A stretch of 64,000 bases of DNA, taken from Bacillus nitratireducens. GTDB taxonomy: Bacteria > Bacillota > Bacilli > Bacillales > Bacillaceae_G. Made by a program: the position numbers and the translations under genes. The stretch lies in assembly GCF_001884135.1 (NCBI RefSeq), contig NZ_MAOC01000022.1, positions 1-64,000 on the forward strand, in the 5' to 3' direction. Positions 1 through 8,633 of this stretch are shown in pieces; positions within the stretch are counted from its first letter, which is position 1; each line of letters starts with the position of its first letter. A model generated the notes under the pieces. That model did no database searches, was not told the DNA's origin, and saw only the letters and a list, made by a program, of their open reading frames with translations.

Positions 1-2
1 AA

Positions 3-1361
3 GAAGTCATTGAAGCGATTTTGGGCAGTATTGATGAGGCTATACACGCAGTAGATGAAAATGGTATTACGATTTTTTACAATACCGTTGCGGCAAAACA
101 TGATGGATCGAAAATTGAAAAAGTGTTAGGAAAGCATTTGTTAGAAGCGTTCCCTTCTTTATCTAGGGACACGAGTACATTGATGAAGGTGTTAGATACA
201 AAAAAACCAATTGTACATCAAGTGCAGCATTATCAAAATTTAAATGGAGAAGATGTTTGTACCGTAAATACGACGTTACCTATTTTAATAGATGGGAATA
301 TTGCTGGTGCTGTTGAAATTGCAAAGGACTATTCTACAATTCAAAAACTTACTGATACAATAGTTGATTTACAGTCAAAAATAAAGCGATCATCTGGCAA
401 AAAAGCGCTAAAAAAGCATGTTGCATTTGAGACGATAGTAACTAATGATGCTCGGTTTAAACAGACGAAAGAATTAGCGCAAAAAGTAGCGCCAACTGAT
501 GCAAATGTTTTAATATATGGTGAAACCGGAACAGGTAAAGAGCTATTTGTGCAAGCGATTCATGAAGCTTCAAAACGGAAAAGTAAGCCCTTTATTGCAC
601 AAAACTGCGCAGCTTTGCCAGAGTCGCTATTAGAAAGTTTATTGTTTGGAACGACAAAAGGAAGCTATACAGGGGCAATTGAACGAGCTGGATTATTTGA
701 ACTTGTGGATGGTGGAACATTGTTTTTAGATGAACTGAATTCAATGCCGCTCGATTTACAAGCGAAAATGCTACGTGTATTAGAGGATGGAGTTATTCGT
801 CGCATTGGTGATAATAAGACGAGAAAAGTAGATGTTCGCGTTATTACTGCAATGAATCAGCCTCCAGAAGTATGTTTAAGAGAAAATAAAATCCGCACTG
901 ATTTATACTATCGATTAAATGTGTTTTCATTATATATCCCGCCACTTCGCGAAAGAACTGAGGATGTACTGTTATTAGCGTCTTACTTTTTGAAAGAATA
1001 TAATAAAAGTTATAAAAAAGGTGTACTTCAAATGGATAAGGAAGCGAAAGAAAGATTACAAGCTTATCAATGGCCTGGAAACGTTCGTGAGTTAAAACAT
1101 ACGATTGAACATGCTGTCATTATTGCGGAAGGGAGTTCATTAACCGCAAAGTGTTTACCACGTACATTTAGGAAAGAGAAACTTCCGAAAAATAAAAGTA
1201 TATTACCGCTTAGGGAAGCTCTTCATCAAACGGAAAAGGAATTAATAGATCAAGCGTTAATTGAAACGGAAGGGAATATTTTGCAAGCAGCAAAAATGTT
1301 AGGTATTCCGCGTCAAACGCTTCAATATAAACTGAGCAAGTACGACAAAACCGCCGAATAA
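3..1361 (+). CDS. Sigma-54-dependent transcriptional activator with PAS domain (5' end outside window)
   Basis: The frame is already open at base 3, so the N-terminus lies upstream and the TTG at 21 is probably not the start. Counting from the codon at 21, residues 1-110 look like a PAS sensor, followed by an AAA+ domain with Walker A GETGTGKE (about 167-174), a sigma-54 contact loop GSYTGA (a variant of GAFTGA) and Walker B LFLDE. A Fis-type helix-turn-helix lies at the end ([17 protein letters not shown]). It would drive RNA polymerase-sigma54 open complex formation in response to a PAS ligand. A -24/-12 promoter and kamA follow directly, so control of lysine aminomutase is the likely job. 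It resembles RocR-type activators; the exact ligand cannot be told. Confidence 0.9.
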   Translation, partial: EVIEAILGSIDEAIHAVDENGITIFYNTVAAKHDGSKIEKVLGKHLLEAFPSLSRDTSTLMKVLDTKKPIVHQVQHYQNLNGEDVCTVNTTLPILIDGNIAGAVEIAKDYSTIQKLTDTIVDLQSKIKRSSGKKALKKHVAFETIVTNDARFKQTKELAQKVAPTDANVLIYGETGTGKELFVQAIHEASKRKSKPFIAQNCAALPESLLESLLFGTTKGSYTGAIERAGLFELVDGGTLFLDELNSMPLDLQAKMLRVLEDGVIRRIGDNKTRKVDVRVITAMNQPPEVCLRENKIRTDLYYRLNVFSLYIPPLRERTEDVLLLASYFLKEYNKSYKKGVLQMDKEAKERLQAYQWPGNVRELKHTIEHAVIIAEGSSLTAKCLPRTFRKEKLPKNKSILPLREALHQTEKELIDQALIETEGNILQAAKMLGIPRQTLQYKLSKYDKTAE

Positions 1362-1376
1362 TCGGCGGTTTTTGTG
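1347..1376 (+). terminator. Rho-independent terminator of the sigma-54 activator
   Basis: Perfect 7-bp stem CCGCCGA/TCGGCGG (1351-1357, 1362-1368) flanked by A and T runs. The activator stop codon lies in the loop, so the gene ends inside its own terminator. Confidence 0.85.
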
Positions 1377-1517
1377 TGTTTGCACCAATAAAAGAGCGTT
1401 TACATATATAAAAAGTAATGAATATGATAGTAAATATTGTGTTAGTACTGCACTTGAAAATATTTTTCCTCATATATAATAGGGTATTTCTCACATTTAC
1501 TTATCAAGAATATGAAG

Positions 1518-1534
1518 TTGGCATAATTATTGCT
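1518..1534 (+). promoter_or_regulatory. Sigma-54 (-24/-12) promoter of kamA-yokU
   Basis: TTGGCATAATTATTGCT has GG at 1520-1521 and GC at 1532-1533, exactly 12 bases apart as sigma-54 promoters require. It lies 38 bp before kamA and right after a gene for a sigma-54 activator. The 1377-1517 stretch between them is where the activator should bind; no convincing repeat was seen there by eye. Confidence 0.88.
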
Positions 1535-1571
1535 TATATAAAGGATGAGCGTATAAAAAGGGGGAATAGCA

Positions 1572-2990
1572 ATGTTACATGATGTATACAAACCAAATCG
1601 TCACTGGAAGGATATTGAATTATGGAAAGATGTTACAGAAGAACAATGGAATGATTGGGTTTGGCAATTAACGAATACGATCAAAACTTTAGATGACTTA
1701 AAGAAAGTAATTAACTTAACACCTGACGAAGAAGAAGGCGTTAAAATTTCAACGAAAACGATCCCGTTAAACATTACACCGTACTATGCTTGGCTAATGA
1801 ATCCTGATGACCCACGCTGTCCGATTCGGATGCAATCAGTACCGATTTCGGAAGAGTTATATAAAACAAAATATGATTTAGAAGATCCTCTTCATGAAGA
1901 TGAAGATTCACCAGTTCCAGGATTAACGCATCGTTATCCAGACCGTGTACTATTTTTAGTAACGAATCAATGTTCTATGTATTGTCGTTACTGTACACGT
2001 CGTCGTTTTAGTGGACAAATTGGGATGGGCGTACCGAAAAAGCAATTAGATGATGCGATTGCTTATATTAGTGAAACACCACAAGTACGTGACGTTTTAA
2101 TTTCTGGCGGTGATGGACTTCTAATTAATGATAAAATTTTAGAATATGTATTAAAGAATTTACGAGCAATCCCGCATGTTGAGATTATTCGTATCGGAAC
2201 GAGAGCGCCAGTTGTATTCCCACAGCGTATTACAGAAAACCTGTGTAACATAATTAAAAAATACCATCCAGTATGGTTAAATACGCATTTTAATACTTCA
2301 ATTGAGATTACAGAAGAATCGAAACTAGCATGTGAAATGCTTGCAAATGCAGGTGTTCCAATTGGAAACCAAGCTGTAATTTTAGCTGGAATTAATGACA
2401 GCGTTCCAATTATGAAAAAACTTATGCATGATTTAGTGAAAATTCGTGTTCGTCCATATTATATTTACCAATGTGATTTATCAGAAGGTATCGGTCATTT
2501 CCGTGCACCAGTTTCTAAAGGATTAGAAATTATTGAAGGCTTACGTGGACATACGTCTGGTTATGCAGTACCAACTTTCGTTGTCGATGCACCGGGTGGA
2601 GGCGGAAAAATTGCGCTTCAGCCAAACTATTTAATTTCACAAAGTGCGGATAAAGTTGTTCTTCGTAACTTTGAAGGGGTTATTACAACGTATCCAGAAC
2701 CAGAAAACTATATCCCAGGAAGAGCAGAAGGCTACTTTAAAGAAATTTATCCGACTTATGAAGAGAAACGTTCTGATATCGGTGTTGCAGGATTGATGAG
2801 TGATAAGAAATTTAATCTTGTTCCAGATGATTTACAACGTATGAATCGCCGTAAAGATTATGAAGTCAATGAAACGCATGCTTCTTTAAAAGATAAACGT
2901 GATAAGCGTGATCAATTAAAAGATAAAAAATATCAAGCGCAAATGGCAAAGTTAGATGATGACAAAAAAAATGAGGGTGACGCAGTATGA
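1572..2990 (+). CDS. kamA: L-lysine 2,3-aminomutase (radical SAM, PLP)
   Basis: Converts L-lysine to L-beta-lysine, the first step of lysine fermentation-type catabolism and of N-acetyl-beta-lysine osmolyte synthesis. The radical-SAM cluster motif CSMYCRYC gives Cys134, 138 and 141. A Gly-rich PGGGGKIAL segment carries the PLP lysine. The 472-residue length is usual for the Bacillus enzyme, whose C-terminal tail is Lys/Asp/Arg rich as here. The start ATG follows GGGGGAAT. The stop overlaps the yokU start (ATGA), so the two are translationally coupled. The N-acetyltransferase partner (ablB/yodP) is not visible in this window; it may lie upstream of the regulator. Confidence 0.96.
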   Translation: MLHDVYKPNRHWKDIELWKDVTEEQWNDWVWQLTNTIKTLDDLKKVINLTPDEEEGVKISTKTIPLNITPYYAWLMNPDDPRCPIRMQSVPISEELYKTKYDLEDPLHEDEDSPVPGLTHRYPDRVLFLVTNQCSMYCRYCTRRRFSGQIGMGVPKKQLDDAIAYISETPQVRDVLISGGDGLLINDKILEYVLKNLRAIPHVEIIRIGTRAPVVFPQRITENLCNIIKKYHPVWLNTHFNTSIEITEESKLACEMLANAGVPIGNQAVILAGINDSVPIMKKLMHDLVKIRVRPYYIYQCDLSEGIGHFRAPVSKGLEIIEGLRGHTSGYAVPTFVVDAPGGGGKIALQPNYLISQSADKVVLRNFEGVITTYPEPENYIPGRAEGYFKEIYPTYEEKRSDIGVAGLMSDKKFNLVPDDLQRMNRRKDYEVNETHASLKDKRDKRDQLKDKKYQAQMAKLDDDKKNEGDAV

Positions 2991-3259
2991 ATTGTATGTG
3001 GTGTGACAGTACAGAAGCGAAAGAAAGCTTGAATACTGTATATTGGGAGTTACCAGATGGTACGAAAGCCATTGAAATCCAAAAGACACCATGTATTACT
3101 TGTTCCTCATGTGGAATGGACTATCAATCAGACCATACTGTAAAAGAAATTGAAGACCAGTTGTTTTTAATTTATACGAAAGATTTGCCAAAACAACTAA
3201 CATACGAAGAGTTGATGGGAAGACCACGTTTATTAAAAAGAAATTATTTCGACTTTTAA
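2987..3259 (+). CDS. yokU: YokU family zinc-finger protein
   Basis: A 90-residue protein with CMWC near the N-terminus and CITCSSC in the middle, the pattern of a YgiT/MqsA-type zinc finger. It overlaps the kamA stop by 4 bases and is the last gene before a terminator, as in Bacillus subtilis where yokU adjoins kamA. The function is unknown. Its constant coupling to kamA suggests a role in lysine aminomutase expression or maturation, but that is inference. Confidence 0.85.
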   Translation: MNCMWCDSTEAKESLNTVYWELPDGTKAIEIQKTPCITCSSCGMDYQSDHTVKEIEDQLFLIYTKDLPKQLTYEELMGRPRLLKRNYFDF

Positions 3260-3284
3260 CCAGCTTTTATGCTGGTTTTTTTCT
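3258..3284 (+). terminator. Terminator of kamA-yokU
   Basis: Stem AACCAGC/GCTGGTT (3258-3264, 3271-3277) followed by a T run; overlaps the yokU stop codon. Confidence 0.85.
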
Positions 3285-3331
3285 ATTTCGCCTTGTATAA
3301 TGTACCCAAGTTAGAAAGGTAGGGAATATTT

Positions 3332-3547
3332 TTGAATAAGACATTTTACCATTATATGATGAAGCACCGTGCAGCTTTATTTAAAAATGAAATATCAGAT
3401 TTAGCAGAGGCTATGTATGATGATTTAAGCTTTCCGAAGCAATCTGAAGACTATGATGAAATTAGTTCATATTTAGAGTTAAGTGGAATGATAGAAAGTA
3501 TGTCTATATTTGATGAAGCATGGGATTTATATATACAAGAGAGATAA
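3332..3547 (+). CDS. yozE: YozE family SAM-like small protein
   Basis: A 71-residue protein matching the YozE (UPF0346, sterile-alpha-motif-like) family: an FYHYMMKHR opening, then DLSFPKQSEDYDEISSYLE and FDEAWDLY near the end. It starts with TTG at 3332 behind an AGGGAA ribosome site. Its place between yokU and a yodN/yozD-like pair mirrors B. subtilis gene order. The family's cellular role is unknown. Confidence 0.88.
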   Translation: MNKTFYHYMMKHRAALFKNEISDLAEAMYDDLSFPKQSEDYDEISSYLELSGMIESMSIFDEAWDLYIQER

Positions 3548-3820
3548 CGATATTGAAGTGCTACGTAAATGAAAACATAAGGAATACATTACTCAAAATA
3601 AGTGAAGTATTTCTTATGTTTTTTTATTAAAGTTCGTCTTGCTGTTAGAACATAAATGTTAAGTAAAAGCTAGTATATTTACTAGCTTTTTTGAGTTATA
3701 CACACATTCTACTTTTTTTATTGAAAAAATTTATGAATATAAGCTTCTGTGATAAGCGTTTTTATGTAGGTTGCATATACTGTTATCAAAATCACGACGT
3801 TAAAAAAAGGAGAGATATAG
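3548..3820. other. Intergenic region with two terminator hairpins
   Basis: First hairpin: a near-perfect 13-bp stem, ACATAAGGAATAC (3575-3587) with GTATTTCTTATGT (3607-3619), then a T run. Second: perfect 11-bp stem AAAAGCTAGTA/TACTAGCTTTT (3665-3675, 3680-3690), then TT. The second may instead end an unseen short transcript. The rest should hold the promoter of the 3821 gene; ribosome site AAAGGAG precedes its ATG. Confidence 0.7.
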
Positions 3821-4483
3821 ATGGCAAGGAAAAAACAACCTAAATACAACGTAGGGGACATTGTCGTGATTACGCTATATGGAACCGTTGGGAAAGTTAC
3901 AAATATGAAAGTTTTAGATGGAGTTTACGTATACGAAGTAAATAATCACGATGGGTTTTACGTTGAGCAAACTTTGCAGCACGTAACAGAGCAAGAAATG
4001 AAAAAGGGCGACACAGAGTGGATTGAATTAAATTATAACTTTACGTTTGGTGATCTCGTGCAAGTAACTGGGTATGATAAAGACGTTTTTCGTATTGTTG
4101 GTTTTCGTACAGAAGTATGGAGATATAAAAATGATGCATGGGAAGATACTATATATGAATTGTCACGAATTACGGATGGTGAATGGTTAGAAGCTGATGA
4201 ATCTGATTTAACATTACTTGCTAATGCACAAACGGCAAATGCAATTTTGAAGAAAATGAAACAAGATAAAGCTGGTATGAATAAATTGGATTTAGGAAAA
4301 TTGAAGTCAATTAACAATTCGAAAAAAGTAAGTGTAAAGACGAATCGCCAAGAAATTATTGATGGATTATTAGATATTTATAATGATTATCATTTGTTAT
4401 TCGATACATTTAAAGATGAAGAATACAAAATTGTTATGGATGTTGTTCATAATTATTTAGTTAAATTGACAGAGAAAAAATAG
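3821..4483 (+). CDS. YodN-like hypothetical protein
   Basis: A 220-residue, soluble, Lys/Asp-rich protein with no signal peptide. The first half holds two short beta-rich blocks that each begin with a GD-I/L-V motif (YNVGDIVVITLYG and FTFGDLVQVTGYD), like small SH3/KOW-type barrels. The second half is helical. A clean AAAGGAG precedes the ATG. Its position between yozE and yozD corresponds to yodN in B. subtilis, so orthology is likely from synteny, but no function is known and I did not recognise a characterised domain. Confidence 0.7.
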   Translation: MARKKQPKYNVGDIVVITLYGTVGKVTNMKVLDGVYVYEVNNHDGFYVEQTLQHVTEQEMKKGDTEWIELNYNFTFGDLVQVTGYDKDVFRIVGFRTEVWRYKNDAWEDTIYELSRITDGEWLEADESDLTLLANAQTANAILKKMKQDKAGMNKLDLGKLKSINNSKKVSVKTNRQEIIDGLLDIYNDYHLLFDTFKDEEYKIVMDVVHNYLVKLTEKK

Positions 4484-4487
4484 CTAA

Positions 4488-4655
4488 CTAGAAAGAGAGA
4501 ATAAATTGAACAACAACATATGCAGTATAAGGTATGCCTACAATTATTAAAAAAATAAAAAGCCATTTAATAAGAGAGTCTGCCCATTGATCTTCATGCA
4601 TGAACTCTTCTTTTGTTTGCCCTACTTCTTGATCTACTTTATATTGGTATTCCAT
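4488..4655 (-). CDS. Small single-pass membrane protein, 55 aa
   Basis: Starts at the ATG whose complement ends at 4655, because GGGGGAAAT lies 6 bases upstream; the longer reading to 4709 has no ribosome site. It reads MEYQYKVDQEVGQ, then an acidic stretch, then one strong hydrophobic helix at about residues 30-53. It converges on the 3821 gene with only 4 bases between stops. Not recognised; no function proposed. Confidence 0.7.
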   Translation of the reverse strand: MEYQYKVDQEVGQTKEEFMHEDQWADSLIKWLFIFLIIVGIPYTAYVVVQFILSF

Positions 4656-4805
4656 AATTATTTCCCCCTTTTTGATAGCTTGTACTACCATCGTATGCAC
4701 CTCGTCCAAAAGATATGACCTATAAAAAAAGAAAAACTATTTTTCTAATCTCATATACATAATTTTGAGATTTTTTCATAAAACAGAAATAAAGGAGTGA
4801 TGCTC

Positions 4806-4985
4806 ATGAAGGAAATTGAAGTCGTAATTGATACGGAAGAGATTGCGGAGTTTTTTTATGAGCAACTAATTGAAAGAGGATACGTTCCAAAAAGAGAAGA
4901 AGTTGAGGACCTAGCAGATATTACATTTGAGTATTTATTAGAGAAATGCATGATTGATGAAGTTTTTGATGAAGAGGAAGATTGA
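4806..4985 (+). CDS. yozD: YozD family protein
   Basis: A 59-residue acidic protein (MKEIEVVIDTEEIAEFFYEQ...) matching the YozD family. I chose the ATG at 4806, eight bases after AAAGGAG; upstream GTG 4797 and ATG 4800 overlap or crowd that site. It is followed by a terminator. The gene sits in the conserved yozE-yodN-yozD cluster. Function unknown. Confidence 0.8.
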   Translation: MKEIEVVIDTEEIAEFFYEQLIERGYVPKREEVEDLADITFEYLLEKCMIDEVFDEEED

Positions 4986-4988
4986 AAG

Positions 4989-5016
4989 TAACGACGGGCT
5001 TAACTCGTCGTTTTTT
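4989..5016 (+). terminator. Terminator of yozD
   Basis: Stem AACGACG/CGTCGTT (4990-4996, 5006-5012) with a 9-base loop and a run of T. Confidence 0.75.
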
Positions 5017-5094
5017 ACTCTTTACAAACTTGTCACAAACAGAGACTACAATTATTGGTATAATTAAAAGAAATTTTATACAAGAGGTGAAGGG

Positions 5095-5277
5095 ATGTTC
5101 AAAAAAATTATTGATTCTTTATTAGGAAAGAAAAAATATCGTTCGTATTCAAGTAGTGATTATCGCCGTAGAGGGCGCTCTTATTCAAGTAGCGATTATA
5201 AACGACGTTCATCTGATTATGGGCATCATCATTATAAAAGAAAACGTAAAAGCCGTAGCTTCTTTTCAAGTAGCTGA
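5095..5277 (+). CDS. Ser/Tyr/Arg-rich basic peptide coupled to a kinase, 60 aa
   Basis: After an MFKKIIDSLLGKKK head (amphipathic, basic) the protein is a low-complexity chain with two copies of a RSYSSSDY(R/K)RR unit, then SSDYGHHHYKRKRKSRS and a terminal FFSSS. It has about fifteen Ser and several Tyr set between Arg/Lys. A ribosome site AGAGGTGAAGG precedes the ATG. Its stop overlaps the start of the downstream kinase (TGATG), so both are made from one coupled message. Residue content and coupling make it a candidate substrate or docking partner of that kinase; this is inference. No known family recognised. Confidence 0.8.
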   Translation: MFKKIIDSLLGKKKYRSYSSSDYRRRGRSYSSSDYKRRSSDYGHHHYKRKRKSRSFFSSS

Positions 5278-6098
5278 TGAAATGGCGTCGTATACTAGCT
5301 TTATTTGATAGACCACTGCGAAAAAATACAATTGTTGCAGAACGTTATAGCATTGAATCAGTAATTGGAATGGGCAGTTATGGGGTTACATATGTCGTTA
5401 ATGATTTACAAATAAATAAATATAAAGTCTTAAAACAATTAAGACAAAGTAAACAAAGATATGAGTCTGGTAGAAAATCATTTGAACAAGAGAAAATGAT
5501 TTTACAAACATTAAATCATCATGCAATTCCTAGTCTATATGATCATTTCGTATGGGAGAAAAAGAGCTTTTTTGTGATGGAGTATATGCCGGGAGAAAAT
5601 CTCGAAGATTATATTTTCTTGGATGGGCATGTATATGAAGAACGAGAAGTTTTTGAAATTTTATATGAAATATTAGGAATTGTTTCGGTTTTTCATAGTA
5701 AAGGTATCATTCACCGAGATTTACGTATTCCGAATATATTAATGAAAGAAAATCAAATTAGTATTATTGATTTTGGATTGGCTAAATTGAAAGGTGAGGG
5801 TGATGAGCGAGCTACAACTTATGAAGGAGAACAAGCTTTGATGCGAGAAGTTCACTTTCGTAGCGATTTTTATGCGCTCGGTCATTTCGTATTATTTTTA
5901 CTGTATGCTGGTTATGAATCCACTGAAAAAAAAGAAAAACCTTGGTATGAAGAGTTAATATTGGAAGAGTATAACCGCGAAATGCTAATGCGAATGTTAC
6001 AAATGAAAGCGCCATACTATGAGAATGTACAAGACTTGAAAAAAGATGTAGCTTACGCTTTAGAAAGGATGGAGGCCCCATGTTTCAAAAGTTTTTAG
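5277..6098 (+). CDS. Soluble eukaryotic-type serine/threonine protein kinase
   Basis: A 273-residue protein with a complete kinase fold: Gly-loop GMGSYG (31-36), ATP lysine in VLKQLR (Lys53), catalytic loop HRDLRIPN (146-153) and DFG (165-167). The usual HRDLK lysine is Arg here, while Asp148 and Asn153 are kept, so it should still be active. It has no membrane helix, PASTA repeat or other domain, unlike PrkC; it is closer in plan to small soluble kinases such as B. subtilis YbdM. Coupled by TGATG to the Ser/Arg-rich peptide and overlapping spo0M by 19 bases, so it probably acts with both. Confidence 0.9.
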   Translation: MKWRRILALFDRPLRKNTIVAERYSIESVIGMGSYGVTYVVNDLQINKYKVLKQLRQSKQRYESGRKSFEQEKMILQTLNHHAIPSLYDHFVWEKKSFFVMEYMPGENLEDYIFLDGHVYEEREVFEILYEILGIVSVFHSKGIIHRDLRIPNILMKENQISIIDFGLAKLKGEGDERATTYEGEQALMREVHFRSDFYALGHFVLFLLYAGYESTEKKEKPWYEELILEEYNREMLMRMLQMKAPYYENVQDLKKDVAYALERMEAPCFKSF

Positions 6099-6835
6099 CA
6101 AGTGTTGGTATTGGTAGTGCAAAAGTAGATACTGTTCTTGAAAAAGATGAGTATATAGTTGGAGAAGAGATAGTAGGAAAGGTTCATATAACTGGAGGCT
6201 CAGTTAGCCAACAAATTGAAAGTATTTACTTAACGTTATCGACGTCTTATGTAAGAGAAGTGGATGATAAAAAAGTAACGGCAACGTATGATTTGGAGCG
6301 AGTTCGTTTAACAGATCCATTTTCTGTAGAGCCAAATGAAAAAGTGGAAATTCCATTTTCGTTTTCAATGCCAATTGAAGCGCCACTAACACTTGGAATG
6401 AAAACGGTTTGGGTTCATACAGGCCTTGATATTAAACGTAGTATTGATCCAAGTGACCGCGACTATATCCAAGTGTTGCCGAATGCACTATTGAATAGTG
6501 TATTAAACAGTGTAAATCAATTAGGTTTTAAAGCGCGTCATATAGAATGCGAAGAATTACCGTATCGATTACGTAAGCAAGTCCCATTTGCGCAAGAATT
6601 TGAGTTTGTGCCTGTTTCCGGAGAGTATTATGGGAAATTAGATGAACTAGAATTATTAATCTTGCCAAGTGCTTACGACCGTTTAGAAATTATTATGGAA
6701 GTAGATAGAAAATCACGTGGATTGGCTGGTTTATTCGCAGAAGCGCTTGATCTTGATGAGAAGGTTATTCGCTTTACAGTAACAAGCGAAGATATTCCAA
6801 CGATGCAGCAAAAAATTAACAATTATATTTTTTAA
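6080..6835 (+). CDS. spo0M: Sporulation-control protein Spo0M
   Basis: A 251-residue protein matching Spo0M along its length: an arrestin-like beta-sandwich beginning MFQKFLASVGIGSAKVDTVL, then VGEEIVGKVHITGG and EIPFSFSMPIEAP, and a helical C-terminus. In B. subtilis Spo0M affects early sporulation and cell morphology. The start lies inside the kinase gene (19-base overlap), with AAAGGATGGAGG just before it, so co-translation with the kinase is expected. This suggests phosphorylation control of Spo0M, which is inference. Confidence 0.93.
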   Translation: MFQKFLASVGIGSAKVDTVLEKDEYIVGEEIVGKVHITGGSVSQQIESIYLTLSTSYVREVDDKKVTATYDLERVRLTDPFSVEPNEKVEIPFSFSMPIEAPLTLGMKTVWVHTGLDIKRSIDPSDRDYIQVLPNALLNSVLNSVNQLGFKARHIECEELPYRLRKQVPFAQEFEFVPVSGEYYGKLDELELLILPSAYDRLEIIMEVDRKSRGLAGLFAEALDLDEKVIRFTVTSEDIPTMQQKINNYIF

Positions 6836-6838
6836 TAA

Positions 6839-6900
6839 ACTATGCATAAAAAAGAAATGGAGAGGAAAACTAAAACAACCGCTCCATTTTTTTGCATAGT
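6839..6900 (+). terminator. Long hairpin terminator after spo0M
   Basis: ACTATGCA (6839-6846) pairs with TGCATAGT (6893-6900) and AAATGGAG with CTCCATTT inside it, enclosing A-rich and T-rich strands. The 3' arm ends only 12 bases before the next gene's start and its ribosome site begins within the arm. Confidence 0.7.
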
Positions 6901-6912
6901 GAGGTTATGTAT

Positions 6913-7548
6913 GTGAAACGATATCGACATTTATACTTGTTAAGTTGTACATTACTCATTTGTTTTGTCGCACTATCACTTTCGTATCATACCGCTTGTA
7001 TTGAAAAAATTGATAATGTAGTCGCACACTTTATTCAAAGTTTCCGAAACGATTATTTGACAACCTATTTTACTTGGATGTCCTTTATCGGTTCAAAAAG
7101 AATATATTTCCCGTTACTCATTATACTTGTAATGTATTTTCTCGTTAGAAAAAAACTGCTAAGTGCATTACTTCTAACAATAAATTATTACGGATCTCGT
7201 TATTTGAACAGTATGCTCAAACTATGGTATGAACGGGCAAGACCAGATGTGACACAGCTTGTTACGGCAACTGGATATAGCTTTCCGAGCGGGCATACGA
7301 TGAATGCTACTGCTTTTTTAGGATTTATTGCATACGTCACAATTACAGAAGATCGTATTTCATTGCATAAAAAGTTGCTGATTATTTTTATAGCGAGCTT
7401 CGTTGTATTATCTATTTCAGTTAGCCGAATTTATCTTGGCGTGCACTATCCATCTGATATATTGGCCGGATGGGCAGCGGGCGGTAGCTGGCTCGTTTTA
7501 TGTGTTATATTTCATAAGGCGTTCATCAAAAAAGAACCTATGTCATAA
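6913..7548 (+). CDS. PAP2 family lipid phosphatase (YodM-like)
   Basis: An integral membrane phosphatase of about 211 residues with all three PAP2 signatures: KLWYERARP, SFPSGHT and SRIYLGVHYPSD. It has five to six hydrophobic helices. It likely removes phosphate from undecaprenyl or other lipid pyrophosphates at the outer membrane face. I chose GTG 6913, eight bases after GTGAGG; ATG 6907 sits too close to that site and the TTG at 6892 lies inside a hairpin. The gene context matches yodM beside yozD/yodN in B. subtilis. Confidence 0.88.
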   Translation: MKRYRHLYLLSCTLLICFVALSLSYHTACIEKIDNVVAHFIQSFRNDYLTTYFTWMSFIGSKRIYFPLLIILVMYFLVRKKLLSALLLTINYYGSRYLNSMLKLWYERARPDVTQLVTATGYSFPSGHTMNATAFLGFIAYVTITEDRISLHKKLLIIFIASFVVLSISVSRIYLGVHYPSDILAGWAAGGSWLVLCVIFHKAFIKKEPMS

Positions 7549-7560
7549 TAGGTTCTTTTT
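7529..7560. terminator. Bidirectional terminator between convergent genes
   Basis: Perfect 13-bp stem AAAAAGAACCTAT/ATAGGTTCTTTTT with A run on one side and T run on the other. It contains the stop codons of both the PAP2 gene and the CDF exporter gene, which therefore overlap at their 3' ends by 11 bases. Confidence 0.9.
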
Positions 7561-8428
7561 GCATGGGCTCCACATGAATATGAGCATGGTATATTCCGAA
7601 TTTCTTTCGAAGCATTTCCTCAATATTGTCAGTGATACAATGGCTTTCGCGTACATCCATTCGAGCATCAACCTCAATTGTAATATCTACATACGTTTGA
7701 TTTCCGTACATACGAGCGCGAATATCTACAATATGTTCTACACCTGAAATATGCCCGATAGCATCAGCATATTCATCCATTTTTTCAGGGTCAATTCCAT
7801 CTGTTAGCATATGAGAAGCTTCTACAAAAATTTCCCATGCGGTTTTACAAATAATAAGACCGACAATTAAAGCGGCAATAGGGTCTAAAATAGGCATTTT
7901 GAACTGTGATCCGACTATACCTATTACTGTACCAATACTTACGAGTGCATCTGATAAATTATCTTTTGCAGCGGCTTCTAACGACTTACTCTTTGTTTGA
8001 ATCGCAATCTTTTTCGTATATTTATATACGAAATACATTACGACGGCAGAAAATAAAGCAACCCACGCAGCGAGTACATTAGGCGCTGCTTGTTTCGGAT
8101 TTAAAAACGATTGAATTGCACTAATCACAACTTCTAATCCGACCGTTGCCATAATAAAAGAAGCAACAAGTGATGCAATTTGTTCTGCACGCGAATGCCC
8201 ATATGGATGATCTGGGTCGCGAGGCTTACGAGAAATTTTCAGGCCAATTAATATTGCTAAAGAAGCACCAATATCCGTTAAGTTATTCAATCCATCAGCA
8301 CGTAATGCGCTAGAGAGGGTAATATAACTGATGATAATTTTCAAAGAGGATAAAAATATGTAGGCCATAATGCTGACAATAGCACCTTTATCAGCTTCTT
8401 TATGAGAAAGAGAATCCAATTTAATCAC
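7538..8428 (-). CDS. Cation diffusion facilitator metal exporter
   Basis: A 296-residue CDF protein: six hydrophobic helices in the first 200 residues, then a cytoplasmic ferredoxin-like domain ending HAHIHVEP. Metal-site residues are visible in ADGLNNLTD (helix 2) and KDNLSDALVS (helix 5), with HPYGHSRAEQ between. The layout is that of the MneP/MneS (YdfM/YeaB) branch of Bacillus manganese exporters, but metal choice cannot be proven here. Start taken as GTG at 8428 behind GGAAGG; a TTG nine bases inside is possible. Confidence 0.9.
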   Translation of the reverse strand: MIKLDSLSHKEADKGAIVSIMAYIFLSSLKIIISYITLSSALRADGLNNLTDIGASLAILIGLKISRKPRDPDHPYGHSRAEQIASLVASFIMATVGLEVVISAIQSFLNPKQAAPNVLAAWVALFSAVVMYFVYKYTKKIAIQTKSKSLEAAAKDNLSDALVSIGTVIGIVGSQFKMPILDPIAALIVGLIICKTAWEIFVEASHMLTDGIDPEKMDEYADAIGHISGVEHIVDIRARMYGNQTYVDITIEVDARMDVRESHCITDNIEEMLRKKFGIYHAHIHVEPMQKEPIMT

Positions 8429-8633
8429 TCACCTTCCTATAAGGAATTTCTTTCTATACATAGAGTATCAAACGAAACTCGTGTGGGTCTATACAAACAT
8501 TGTTGACGTTTTATAGCTTTTTAAGAAGGGGATAACAAAGTTTCGTTAAGGAAAAATATGTTGTAAAGTGCAAAGTTAGGGTGTGAAATTAATTAGAATT
8601 CTTTTACAATTAAAGGTGTGGGAGGGGAAGAGA

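Noticed and set aside
4656-4709. Longer N-terminus of the small membrane protein
   Set aside because: No ribosome site at the upstream start, while GGGGGAAAT is placed well for the internal ATG.
7403-7747. Plus-strand frame overlapping the PAP2 and CDF genes
   Set aside because: Shadow of two well supported genes, and it would read through a strong terminator.
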